The notes beneath the pieces are model-generated. The model searched no databases. It saw nothing but the letters and a program-made list of their open reading frames with translations, and was not told the DNA's origin. Below, piece by piece: positions 54,313 through 64,000 of a stretch of DNA of 64,000 nucleotides. Positions within the stretch are counted from its first letter, which is position 1. Every line of letters begins with the position of its first letter. Made by a program: the position numbers and the translations under genes. This DNA comes from Incurvaria masculella (lineage: Eukaryota > Arthropoda > Insecta > Lepidoptera > Incurvariidae). Location of the stretch: contig OX335653.1 of assembly GCA_946894095.1 (NCBI GenBank), positions 14,451,001 to 14,515,000 of the forward strand. Direction: 5' to 3'.

Positions 54313-54892
54313 TGGAAGAAGGACATAAATAAGATTGTGCCAAAGTAGTAAATTGAATCGGTTTATCGCAACATCAGCTTAAAAGGCATTTTCCGGACCG
54401 TAATATCAGATCAAAAGTTTTATTCGTCAGATGATACATTCTAAATATTGAGAACCCGAAAGTCTCTCTAATCTTTCAAATTAATTTGTTAATATGTATT
54501 AAGTAATTCTTCGTTGAAATTATTTATCTAAATATCCGAGAAGAAAATGTAATACTTCATTAACAGGGTCGCCTTCATAAAGTCCTAAAAGCATAAGGTC
54601 CAAAACCCAGAACATCCAAGTATGTGTGCATGTAATGTAACCTAACCTAACCTAATTGAAAATTCATAAGTGTTTTGGACGATATGGGTTTTGGACCTTG
54701 GGCTTTTCGGACTCGGACCACTGATTTCACTGAAGAATTGGCCCAATTATTATATTCAGCTCCAAACATTTCTTCTATTTGATCTTCCAAAACTGGCCAA
54801 AATCAAACGATATTAAAAGGAAATTGTTCTTTAATCTTTGTCAACCTCTTTGAGGATGCAGTGTTACGGAAGGTGTACGAATATATAAATGA
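54313..54892. other. Unassigned; telomere-like run
   Basis: CCTAACCTAACCTAA at about 54639 (three units). Words AAGTCCTAAAAGCATAAGG and GACCTTGGGCTTTTCGGACT appear to be inverted relatives around it. Otherwise nothing. Confidence 0.4.
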
Positions 54893-55196
54893 ATGAAATG
54901 TAGTATTATTTTCCTCAAGCCATCTAAAATTTGGCAAAACTTCCCTCCGTCTCCTTTCTACGATCACTCAACGCGGATCAGGCAGGCTATGCACTCATTT
55001 ACTGTCGACATTCCAACAGTAAGAACCAACCGATCCTCTGGATCCTTTATCAATAGTGTCGGTAAACTATCAGATCTACTCCAAGATATTTCCCTCAAAA
55101 TACAACCTGGAGTTCTTCAAACATTGCGTGAAGAAGCACCTGGCCGCCGGAACGGGTTTCGAAGTACCTGTGAAAGTTCAAATGCCCATGGACATG
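54893..55196 (+). pseudogene. Non-LTR retrotransposon (Jockey/CR1-like) ORF2 C-terminal remnant
   Basis: The plus-strand frame contains FPPSPFYDHSTRIRQAMHSF and TVDIPTVRTNRSSGSFINS, then VGKL and, after a one-base shift in an A run near 55105, YNLEFFKHCVKKHLAAGTGF in the next frame. The order (Phe/Arg-rich end of reverse transcriptase, a WNSLP-like region here damaged, then FK..VKKHL) is the C-terminus of LINE ORF2 in the Jockey/CR1 group. Substitution and frameshift make it a dead 3' scrap. An antisense SINE begins at its right end. A shorter relative lies at 37.2 kb. Confidence 0.65.
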
Positions 55197-55450
55197 GGTG
55201 AGTACCATATTAGCAAAACACACCTCATGTGAGCTGGGTGCCATGCCAAGACCTTACTTTTATTGCGCAGCTACATTGAACTTGATGAAAAATAGGGACA
55301 ATTTTCATTGCCGCTTCGACCATTCTCCATTAAAAGCGATGGTACCTTGTAAGTAAGAATCCTACAGTTTAACGTGGGATTCGTACCACGAGCGACGAAT
55401 CCCCTAGTCGACTCTTACGACATGCAAGGGACGAAATGCTGTAGGCCCAA
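55197..55450 (-). mobile_element. SINE of the 5S subtype body with possible third head
   Basis: CATGGACATGGGTGAGTACC, AACACACCTCATGTGAGCTG, TTTTCATTGCCGCTTCGACC, ACGTGGGATTCGTACCACG, then CTAGTCGACTCTTACGACAT. The last block is the complement of GTCGTAAGAGTCGACTAG, unlike the tRNA or 5S heads. Confidence 0.65.
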
Positions 55451-56004
55451 CTGTATTATTTTTACGTGACGAAAATCACACAGCACCTCTTAAATGAGGT
55501 CCGTATGCCCATATCTGCTGAGAGACATGGGTACTTCTAAATAACTGAAGCAATTTCTATAATGGAAAAAATATCAAGAAATCTGCAAAGTCATGCAGTC
55601 TTCACCAATAACGGAGAAAGTCGATATCCATTTGGTCGAAAGTCGCCGATATGAATTGTGCGTGGCCTTGGGATTGCCTCCACGCTTGGCCAGCTGTAAC
55701 GGGGTGTAGACGAACAGTGAGGATGGGAGGACGGGTGGATACATCGACAAGGAAGGACCGCAGTGGCGACTGAAACTAATCCGTATACCGGCAGCGTAGC
55801 CACTTTTTAGTGAAAACGTACATTGACGGCAGCGCCGCCCAGTCCGTTTGCTTGATTCGCTCACATCGGGGTTCTCGAGTTCCAACGACACGCAAAAACA
55901 CGTAAATAACTGCTGAGCACGCCGTTCAGTGCAACGAACATACCATGTCGCGCGTCCCGAATTCGTACGTGATTATCTACGTACATCAGTGCATTATCTA
56001 CGTT
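55451..56004. other. Unassigned
   Basis: Overlapping minus-strand frames (55574-55891, 105 and 70 codons) have no domain. Moderately GC-rich. Confidence 0.4.
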
Positions 56005-56333
56005 GTTTTAATGCAACCTGACATGGATGAATAGTTCCACACAACTACCATTATGATGTTAGCACAAGACACCGCATTCCTGAAGAAATAAGGCGCTATG
56101 CCAGGACCTACCCTTTATGAGCACGGCTACACTGGATTGGATGGAAAACGCGAACAATTCTTAATTGCCGCTTGAACCATATTTTCATTCAATGCAGTGG
56201 TACCAGCCTGGGCGGGCTTAATTCTACCACCTAGTAGGGCAAGTGTTCTTAAAGTGGTGCATGGCCGGCGCGAGGATTTGAACCCATAACCTCTCGCATG
56301 AGGCAAGTCCTCTAACCCCTACACAACGAGCTG
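56005..56333 (-). mobile_element. tRNA-headed SINE with internal deletion
   Basis: ATGCAACCTGACATGGATG to ACCCCTACACAACGAGCTG. About 80 bp between GTAGGGCAAG and TTAAAGTGGTGCATGG are missing compared with the 18.6-kb copy. Confidence 0.82.
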
Positions 56334-57414
56334 TGCATGTCATGAATAAGGATCATAAAACTTCACAGGTGATTGACTGAATTAATATTTCAGAATACAT
56401 TAAATTCAAACCAATGAATATTAGTTATGTTTTTTATATACAATGGCATTCATTCAATTATAGCTAAAATTTAATATTTTTATCGGGCCTACTTAGGCAA
56501 AATTTGGAATCAAACTTAGATGAATGACGGTGTAACTTGTTGTGGCAGTGACGGAAGATGGCGCTGGTAAGAAATGTCATAAATAGCGAAAATAAGCCAT
56601 TTTCGGCGAGTTTCTTACGTAAGATATCTATAACTTCCTCCATACCTTAGACGAATGAGGACCACCACCAATAGGTCAATGCCGTAAGGACGAACAATAG
56701 ATGGCGCAACTGCATTGATACACGCTATGGAAACAGGATGGCGCCACTTTCGTACCTTAACCTGGCGAAATAGCCAATCGATAGCGCTGTACAAACGTAG
56801 GATTTATTCATAGATTAATATTAAATGCACACATTTTTTGACAACCAATAAAATCAAACCACTATTTAATAGATCTGTGAACCTGAAAGCTGCGCAATCT
56901 CTCGGTACAATCACACTTTTTGTTGTGATCGATTGAATAGAAGTTACCGCCTTAGTTAAACGTTTATTGCAATAGAGGGCCGACTTGTTAAACACATATT
57001 GTATGAAACTTCCTTCACTACGGTGGTGAGCCCACGCCAGTAAGTAGTTATTAGTCTATGGCTGTACGGATGAATTTTGGTCGCCACTCGTGTACTTCGT
57101 TGCTCGGTGGGTAGATATTAGGGCGGGCGGCGGTGCCCGGCGGCGGTTGCAGCTTTTATTTTGTTTAATGAAATTCTCCGCGAGCGCCCGCTACTGAGAA
57201 TTGTATTGGCGGATGTTTACAGCTACTGCGGATCTCTTCGCTGGCCACTAAGAAAATATGTGTTGCATTCACCCCTTACTGAGAAACTATTGTTTGTTTG
57301 GTTAAAGTTCTCTTTTCTCATAGTCTTCATTATTCGTATATCCCGAGCTTGGAATGTTGTAAATAATCTAAACTAATTTAATCCAAGCGATCAGCAATCT
57401 AAATCAGAATCGAG
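56334..57414. other. Unassigned 1.1 kb with several ATGGCGC words
   Basis: AGATGGCGCT (56557), AGATGGCGCA (56699) and GGATGGCGCC (56736) cluster here. 57110-57190 is GC-rich (GGGCGGGCGGCGGTGCCC). A 71-codon frame at 57161-57376 shows no domain. Confidence 0.4.
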
Positions 57415-57784
57415 CGCGTGGTAGTTCGGGGGCGCAAGGACTTGCCTTCTGTGCCAGAGGACATGGGTGCGATCCCCGCCCCGTTCATGCAACATTTTCT
57501 TTCTATTTAATTGCATTTTACCACGAAGACGATTTGTTACATGGTTCTAAATCCATGTAAGTAAAACTGTAAGTAAAAATCTCATCCTCGACTAGGTGGT
57601 AAGGTAAGAGACCGCTCGCGTTGTTACCATCGCATGGGATGAAAAGATGGCCGAAGCGGCAACAAACGATTGCCCGTGTTTTCCACCCAGTCCAATGCAG
57701 CCATGTTCATAAGGGGATGGTGCCGGCATGGCACCTAATTCCTTCGGAAATGCAATGTGCATTTATATCCGTGCTAAAAAAAAA
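57415..57784 (+). mobile_element. tRNA-headed SINE, near full length
   Basis: GTGGTAGTTCGGGGGCGC and GGACATGGGTGCGATCCCC (B box altered), AAAAGATGGCCGAAGCGGC, CTAATTCCTTCGGAAATGC. The tail is shortened before an A9 run. Confidence 0.8.
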
Positions 57785-58149
57785 GAATGTGTAAATTTAA
57801 ATTTAAGTACGAAATATGTATTCTCCTTGTCGCCATATCGTGAGAAAATACAGATAAAGTGGCTGCAATATTCTCTTTAAAACTATTTCATGAATAACGT
57901 TAATGTTTTTGCTTTTAAAAGCGAACAGAACACGAAATCATATTACATTCAAGGCTCCTGAAGACTTGTTACAGCACAAATTCGAATTTTAGCGGACAAA
58001 ATAAGCCAGTCGAATTTTGTTAGAGTCTCTTGGAACATTGTGAGACTTAATTAACCAGCTTAGCCAATGAATATTGAAATCTCATAGACCACATAATCCT
58101 CGTAACACCATTTCCAAGGGTTGGATAAGTTTATGCCCATGTGTAATGA
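57785..58149. other. No recognised feature
   Basis: AT-rich unique sequence. Confidence 0.4.
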
Positions 58150-58311
58150 GGCAATGAATAATTGTCCGAGTTTTCCATCCAATTCAAGTAGCCATGCTCG
58201 TAAAGAGAAGGTCGCGGTATGGCATCAATTTTTTTTGGGAATGTGGTGTATTGGGTTGATATTATGACGGTGGGTTTGATATTAGCCATTCACGTGCAGC
58301 TACATAAATAA
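58150..58311 (+). mobile_element. SINE 3' half
   Basis: AATTGTCCGAGTTTTCC, AGTAGCCATGCTCGTAAAGA, GGGAATGTGGTGTATTGGG, ATTAGCCATTCACGTGC. Confidence 0.75.
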
Positions 58312-58502
58312 AACCTTAACTCGCTCTTTCTCGTAGATACGGAGATTTCCCGGAATAGGTAAAAACAACGTAGTACACTGAACATTGAGTTTTATTCGAG
58401 TTATAGAATCTCGGGTGATGGGCAAACTCTGCATTTCACTTGGGACAAGGTGAATGGTTCAAGGATTTCTCAGCTTCGACTGGTACGCTGGGTTGCACCA
58501 AT

Positions 58503-58873
58503 ATTTTTTTTATGTAACTGGACATGGATGGCTAATACTGAACTGACCGTCAGATATTAGCCACATGGGAACTAAGTGCCATGTCAGGACAACCCTTATA
58601 TAGCTCGGCTAAATTGAACTGGATGGAAAACACGATCCATTTTCATTGCCGCTTCGACCATCGTTCATTCAATGCGATGGTACCAACCCGGACGGAATTA
58701 ACCCTGCCACCTAGTAAGTAAGAAAGGAAATCTACAGTTTTTACGTGGAATCCGAACTACGGCCAGCCTCAACAGTTGAAAATGGTCACCCATCCAGAAC
58801 CTAACCGCGCTCAGAGGTGCTTCCCCAGCTTATCGATTCGCAAGGCGTCGCACACTGAGCTACCGAGGCTGAC
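58503..58873 (-). mobile_element. 5S-rRNA-headed SINE, full length
   Basis: TTTTTTATGTAACTGGAC tail, body, then GGCCAGCCTCAACAGTTG, AAAATGGTCACCCATCCAG, CGCGCTCAGAGGTGC (complement of the 5S-like promoter region) to AGCTACCGAGGCTGAC. It also carries GGTAGCTCAGTGTGCGACG (minus strand) at the 5' end, which looks like a tRNA A box ahead of the 5S part. Confidence 0.82.
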
Positions 58874-59505
58874 AGATAGTTAGGGTCTGGCATGCATAAA
58901 TAGTAAGGTCTTTTGCAAATGTTACGAATCGATTGGTATCGAAGTTCGGTTGAACACGAATCGATTTGAATCAGTCAGTAAAAGTAGGGTGTGGCTGCGT
59001 TTTTTAGTTACAGCGTACGCACCTAAAAGTATCTAAATTATAAGATAGCGTCTGCTTTTCGATTAATTGATTATAGCATTGGCTATATACTGAAAAAAAA
59101 ACTCAGTCAAGCGTGAACGTGTTCACCATTGACTTCTCCCTTTTTTCGACAGGACCTTAAAATATGGCTGACTCCTAGAATCCCCTCCGGCTCATGAGGC
59201 TAAAACATCAAATACTTTTGAAAAAATAGTCACAGCGTGGCTTTTGGCTCGTCAGCATAACTTATAATCACTTATCTTTACATATAAGAATTTCACAAAT
59301 TTTGTTTTTTTTTTTTGCACAATGCACATATCCTTTAATCATGTACCTACCCCAATATAACAGCACACATAATCTATGTATGTCTCGCAATAGCTGCCTC
59401 GTCACTACACTACCGGTGACACGAAAATAATTATTTCCCCTTTTTAAACCTTAATATACGTATAGGGTGGTGGCTGAAAAACAGCGCCGCCTGTGAAGTG
59501 TATTG
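58874..59505. other. No recognised feature
   Basis: GAATCGATTGGTATCG and ACGAATCGATTTGAATC at about 58926-58970 form a loose repeat. Otherwise unassigned. Confidence 0.4.
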
Positions 59506-59697
59506 CTTCGACCATCTTTACATCCAATACGATAGTGCCAACCCGGGTGGGCTTAACACTACCACCTAGAAAGGGAAGGAGATCTACAGTTTAAAATGGA
59601 TTCCGAACCATAGAACAGGTCGCATTCGCAACAAAATTCACTTATACAACTAAGAAAATTGGTGCTAGACCGAGGCGGGGATTTGAACCCAGACTTG
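59506..59697 (-). mobile_element. SINE 5' half, head truncated
   Basis: TTCGACCATCTTTACATCC, CAACCCGGGTGGGCTTAAC, ACCGAGGCGGGGATTTGAAC (B box). It ends at CCCAGACTTGG, before the A box. Confidence 0.78.
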
Positions 59698-61281
59698 GAG
59701 CCACGAGGCGACCGATAAAGCGATAACTAAGCCGGTAGGAGGTTGTTGCGAGAATGTCTCTCGCCATAAAGTTGACTAGACCGAGTTCTAACGACCGACA
59801 CTTTCGTGACGGTTCGAGGGGATCATTAAGATTCTGACGGAGACCACAGATCTGTAGGCAGCGACGCCCCTGGCCAGAAATAACCGCATGAAACTGGCAG
59901 GGCAGACACAAGTGACACACATTTGCACGTTAAATTTCGCCTCTAGAATCAATATTGATCGGTTCCCTTGACCTGATTAAGCTGGAAGTCTTCTTTGCGA
60001 GGGTAAATAGTTGCGACGGAACCCATGAACTTTCGGCATGTGCTAGCAGGCCAGCGAATGCCATGACTATTTGTCTGAATTACGTAGTCTTCGAAATATG
60101 TATTTTAAAGCAACTCTTTTAGTAAAAAAATGTATATTATTTCCTCGTAAGCTTCTAAACGTTGTTAGACAACAATTTTTGGTATTTGATCCAGGAACCT
60201 AAATATAAAGCTAAATTTGAATCGAAAGTTATTTTTAGAAAAAAAAAAGATTTTTATGCATTCATATCAAATCAAACATTATTATGCTATAAATACATAC
60301 ATATTTTATGATTGTGATCTTTGTTTGAGATTATGTATTTTATGTTTTTTATAATCAGTTTTCTTACAAACGAGTTGTCTTGGGAAAAGTGAAATGAAGC
60401 GCTCAAAATTATAAACAGAACTAATTAATACGAAAAGTAAAAAAAAGTAAAAAAAAGTACACATTTCGCTACACAAAATCAGTCTTCTCAAATAATGTAC
60501 AATTCGAAAAGAACAGTAATGTGTGATGAGTTGCATCAAAATTCAATATTCTACTTAATTTCTTTCCCTTACCAAAATGCCCATTTTCTTTTTAATTCAA
60601 TATTTTGATTACTATGTAAAGCTAATAAATCCAACCGAAGACTGATTAATGAACATTTCTGACTGAACTGATTTTAACTGCTTCCCCTTGCATGATCTTT
60701 ATTTTATTACTCGTTTTCGAGCGAAGAAAATAGACATTTTCCTTAAATTAGTATAGCTAAATTGAAGTGAAGTTGCAATGCTAAAACAGAATATCATTAA
60801 AATTGGAGAACAATGTTAATTCTACACTGAGTCGTAAATTCTGATTGAAACAGCGATAAATTCAATAGCGTGTCGTAAGTAGGCTGTGGGCTGTCCGCAG
60901 GGCAGGAATTCGGTGCCTTGAATAGCAACCTAAGGTTGGTTTTCACTTTCAGAAACGATAGCGGATATTTCTGATGTGCAAGTTAACTGATCAAATAAAA
61001 AAATGTATGCGCTATGGGAGCTCGATCAACAGTAATGGCTCACCCATTAAGCCAGCCAAAGATTAAAACAATCAAAATAATATAAATCAAATCCGTAGCT
61101 AACTTTCAAGAAGGTTAAGAAGCCTCAAACAAATTCCGCAGGTATTTTTTTATATTCGTGTGGACATTTCATTCTTAAAATTAAAAAAAATCATCACGAG
61201 TGCCATTTCTGGCTCCGAACACAATTCTCCGTGCAATTTTAGGCACGTATAATTAGTCTATTACTATGTTATCTAGCTATT
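59698..61281. other. Unassigned 1.6 kb, AT-rich
   Basis: A 92-codon minus-strand frame (59642-59920) overlaps the SINE and has no domain. 60240-60620 is extremely A/T-rich with a tandem GTAAAAAAAA. No repeats shared with the rest of the window. Confidence 0.4.
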
Positions 61282-62595
61282 ATATCGACGGTTGAAAGGC
61301 AAAGTGACTAATAAGTCACTTTGCAAACTTTCCAGGATCGAATTTTAAAGTTTTGATTTTTTGAAAAAAAATAATATCTTGTAAAATAATAAATCAACCT
61401 AAGATCTGATTGGAGCAAAAATTTGATAATTTTATGCTCAATTTTTACATTTAAATTGAATTATTGAAATTACAAAAGTTCTAAAAAAAAGTGGCTTGTT
61501 AGTCAAAGTAACTTTTTTCTCTATCAGGAAAAACAAATTATAAGCACGTTATTCATATGTGACAGTACGACTAAATAACTAATGTGTATCTTCATAGCGA
61601 TATCGTGTGGGAAAAAAAGTATTACGTGTGGAAATATAAATAATTGCACTACGGAAATTCAGCTCACATCCATTAAGACAACATTTTAAATCCGGACATT
61701 AGGTCTAAGTAGGCTAAATAATGACTAATAAAAGACTTAAAAGTTAACTAACTAAGTTAGTTTTGGCTATTATTTAAAAGAAAATTGGAAATTTTAACTG
61801 ATTTAGGTTTATATTTTTTTAAATATTCTGTGGTTTCATAAGCAAACCACCTAAGAATATGAATTTTATTTCTCACGTTCTACTCACGACTAACGAGCCA
61901 AATGGTAGTGGAGGGGTATTTATAGTACTCCGCTATGGTGGGTGACATTTTATCGAGGTACGGCGTACGCGCCACCTTCTATGATAACTCGTTGTTTTAA
62001 AATTACTTATATCCCGAATTTTAGTACTTTAGGTTAGGTTAAAGACTCTTAACACGCCAAAAGTGATAAATATTTAGCAGTTCTAAATTATGTACTTGCA
62101 TGATTTCTATTTATCACAGACTGACATTTGGAATAAATATCCGTTATAATAAAAAACTCGGTAAGGAAGAATGGCTAACGTGCATACATGTATTCTTTTA
62201 CATTATAGAAAAAGGTCTAACGTGCATTAAATTGTTTTATAGAGTAGGCAAGAAAGTTTAAATCACAGGACCACTGCATTTAGCAGGACGGAAAAAGGGC
62301 CAATAAATATCATTTAATTTAACCTGGAAAGGATAAATTGCTAAAAAGTCAATCGGGCATATTAGAAGATAGATTATAAGAAAAAACAAAAAAATCATCA
62401 TAAATTTTGGCTTGTAAGCCAAAGCATTTTTAGAAAATAGAGCATTTTAAAGTGACTAACAAGCCAAAAAAGTGCTCCGATCGTTATGAAACCCGGCGCA
62501 TTAGACGCAAAAAAATTTGCTTATTCCAACGGTATATATAACTCAATTTCGACCAAAGTGGCTTGTTAGTCACTTTGCCTTTCAACCGTCGATAT
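61282..62595. mobile_element. 1.3-kb inverted-repeat DNA transposon, non-autonomous
   Basis: ATATCGACGGTTGAAAGGC, AAAGTGACTAATAAGTCACT at the left; GGCTTGTTAGTCACTTTG, CCTTTCAACCGTCGATAT at the right: about 45-bp inverted ends. Internal copies of the GGCTTGTTAGTCA word occur near 61491, 62406 and 62453 on either strand. No transposase frame remains. No clear target duplication, so I do not assign a superfamily. Confidence 0.75.
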
Positions 62596-63880
62596 GAATA
62601 CTGTATTTTTGGTGAGCGAGCGGTGACATAACACTTGAAACACGATAATAGGTGAATGAAGCTAATAAATTATTTGCATCGAGTTAGTAGCAAAAACTTC
62701 GAATGTTCGAGGGTAGCGGGTCAAGTTTTAACACAAATGCTTTTGACTGTGACTGGACCGAACTGCCTTGAAGCTAATCGTTCACATTTTATATTTTTAT
62801 TTATGCTAACCTTTTTATCGATATACATCTTTTATTTATGCTTAATTGTACTTGATTGTAGCTGTATATAAAGCGATCCTATGGTGAGAAGTAGAAAATA
62901 ATCCTGGCAAAGCTGACTGGCGCCAGCCGACTCCGAGCAGGTAAAACCGCCACCACCGAGGCGGTGCGGAAGGATACTATTTTCGGCCTTGCATATTTAT
63001 CTACATGCTTGCAATACGGAACAATAACATTGTTTGTTACTTCACCCGCAGCCTGTTGAGAATTCAGCTAGCGATTCGTGAAGACATGCAGTCTAATGAT
63101 TCGAAACGTGAAGTTATATGATTTTTTTTGCAAGTGAAAGTCCTGAGAATATATTTTTTTCCGGCTATTTGTTTGGTCGTCTCTAAAAATCTGCCAAGCA
63201 CAGCAAACCAGCACATCGTGTACATCTTGTTCTTCTTCTTAATATAAAAAGACCTTGAAATAGTGTGGCGACAGCACACTAACACTACGTTACCATAACG
63301 CGGACACGTCAGCAATACACACACACCTTCGCACCTTCGATTGCTTTCAATGAATAATATTTAAATATTTTGACAGTCAATAAAGGAAACTCAAAACGTA
63401 CACTCGTATTTGACTCTGGTGCTTGGCGCACCTTTAACCTCGCCAAAATGCTATTAAAAACATATAAATATATATAAAACCTATAATAAACTATATTTAA
63501 TTTTATGTTTACATAAATGAAAAGGTGAATGATAAATGAAGTCACCATTAGTTGATGTGCCCACCACCCACCGAGCATTCCTCGCTGTTACCGCCTGTTT
63601 GAAAGATGATAAGTTTTAATTGATAACACTGCAGTTTGAAGCAAAGTACCTACCTGACCGCTTTGAAACTCTGCTCTACCTTTCGTTCTGATCGTGAACG
63701 TGCATAATAAATTGAATCATGTAGTTTGATAGTATGTAGTTAAACAGTGGAAGCACTCTTCAGGGTTGCCGATTACAACTCCTCAAATTCCCCAAAAACG
63801 TTCTCAGAATTCCCCGAAATTCATAAAAATCCGGAATAGGAACCAAGTTTTCACTGAAAATTTCGAATGAGCAAAAAAAC
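62596..63880. other. Unassigned 1.3 kb
   Basis: At 62910-62975 there is a GC-rich block with inverted words (GACTGGCGCCAGCC, CCGCCACCACCGAGGCGG). Frames at 62656-62871, 63064-63324 and 63309-63578 show no domain. Confidence 0.4.
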
Positions 63881-64000
63881 GGTCATGCAGCCGACGGCCG
63901 TAGCAAAAAGAAGGTCATGCAGCCGACGGCCGTAGCATAAAGAAGGTCATGCAGCCGACGGCCGTAGCAAAAAGAAGGTCATGCAGCCGACGGCCGTAGC
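63881..64000. repeat. 32-bp GC-rich tandem array, cut by window edge
   Basis: GGTCATGCAGCCGACGGCC plus GTAGCAAAAAGAA repeats at 63881, 63913, 63945 and 63977 (exact 32-bp steps; one A-to-T change in the third linker). The core GCCGACGGC is palindromic around one base. The array continues beyond the window. Confidence 0.92.

Noticed and set aside
54636..54660. Telomere sequence (CCTAA)n; also near 25693 and 62034
   Set aside because: Only about three units each; interstitial scraps, not a telomere or a telomere-targeted retroelement array.
55574..55891. 105-codon minus-strand frame
   Set aside because: No domain recognised, a second frame is open over the same stretch, and no exon signals flank it.

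Overview
This is a eukaryotic, AT-rich, repeat-dense stretch that looks like intergenic or deep intronic DNA of an insect, most likely a moth or butterfly. The lepidopteran reading rests on repeats I recognise as typical of that order: the element with a (GACG)n/(CCGT)n microsatellite and a CCGGCCAAGTGCGAGTC end, fragments with CTACCCC/GGGGTAGGCAG cores, a Helitron-like element starting TCCATACTAATATTATAAA, PIF/Harbinger-type MITEs with G(C/G)CCGGTTGCACGAA ends, and short CCTAA/TTAGG runs. I found no convincing protein-coding gene, tRNA gene or rRNA gene. The longest open frame (184 codons, minus strand near 39 kb) spans a transposon end and a GC-rich patch and matches no family I know. The only protein-derived sequence I can support is broken LINE remnants near 29.6 kb and 55.0 kb, with a weaker one near 37.2 kb.

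The window is a layered deposit of non-autonomous mobile elements. (1) About 30 SINE pieces share one body and tail but carry different 5' heads: a tRNA-Glu-like head, a 5S-rRNA-like head (48.7 and 58.8 kb) and possibly a third. (2) A family of about 620-640 bp elements made of paired 16-bp repeats around ACGTATAAT occurs at 0.3, 7.5 and 15.4 kb, each with its own perfect 8-bp target duplication; a decayed copy lies at 28.5 kb. (3) Several unrelated MITE families are flanked by TTAA (34.4, 35.7, 50.2 kb; 50.2, 53.3, 53.4 kb; 22.6, 30.9 kb; 42.5 kb). One sits inside another at 50.2-51.1 kb, with an uninterrupted copy for comparison at 53.4 kb. (4) hAT-like elements lie at 20.7-22.2 and 38.3-38.9 kb. 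(5) PIF/Harbinger-like MITEs lie at 5.9, 13.3 and 19.9 kb. (6) Further pieces are a 1.3-kb inverted-repeat element at 61.3-62.6 kb, Helitron-like pieces at 49.8, 52.3 and 54.3 kb, foldbacks, and satellites at 33.2, 41.5 and 63.9 kb.

Layout: 0-17 kb holds the three young 8-bp-TSD elements, SINEs and GACG-type elements. 17-24 kb holds clustered SINEs, the large hAT-like element and foldbacks. 24-34 kb is older, more decayed repeats ending in a degenerate 90-bp satellite. 34-43 kb holds TTAA MITEs, the second hAT-like copy, a 56-bp satellite and foldbacks. 43-60 kb is SINE-rich with nested TTAA elements and a Helitron. 60-64 kb is AT-rich, with the 1.3-kb element and a 32-bp GC-rich tandem array that runs off the right edge.

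All classifications come from reading the sequence by eye. Boundaries backed by a target-site duplication are good to the base; other repeat boundaries are approximate.
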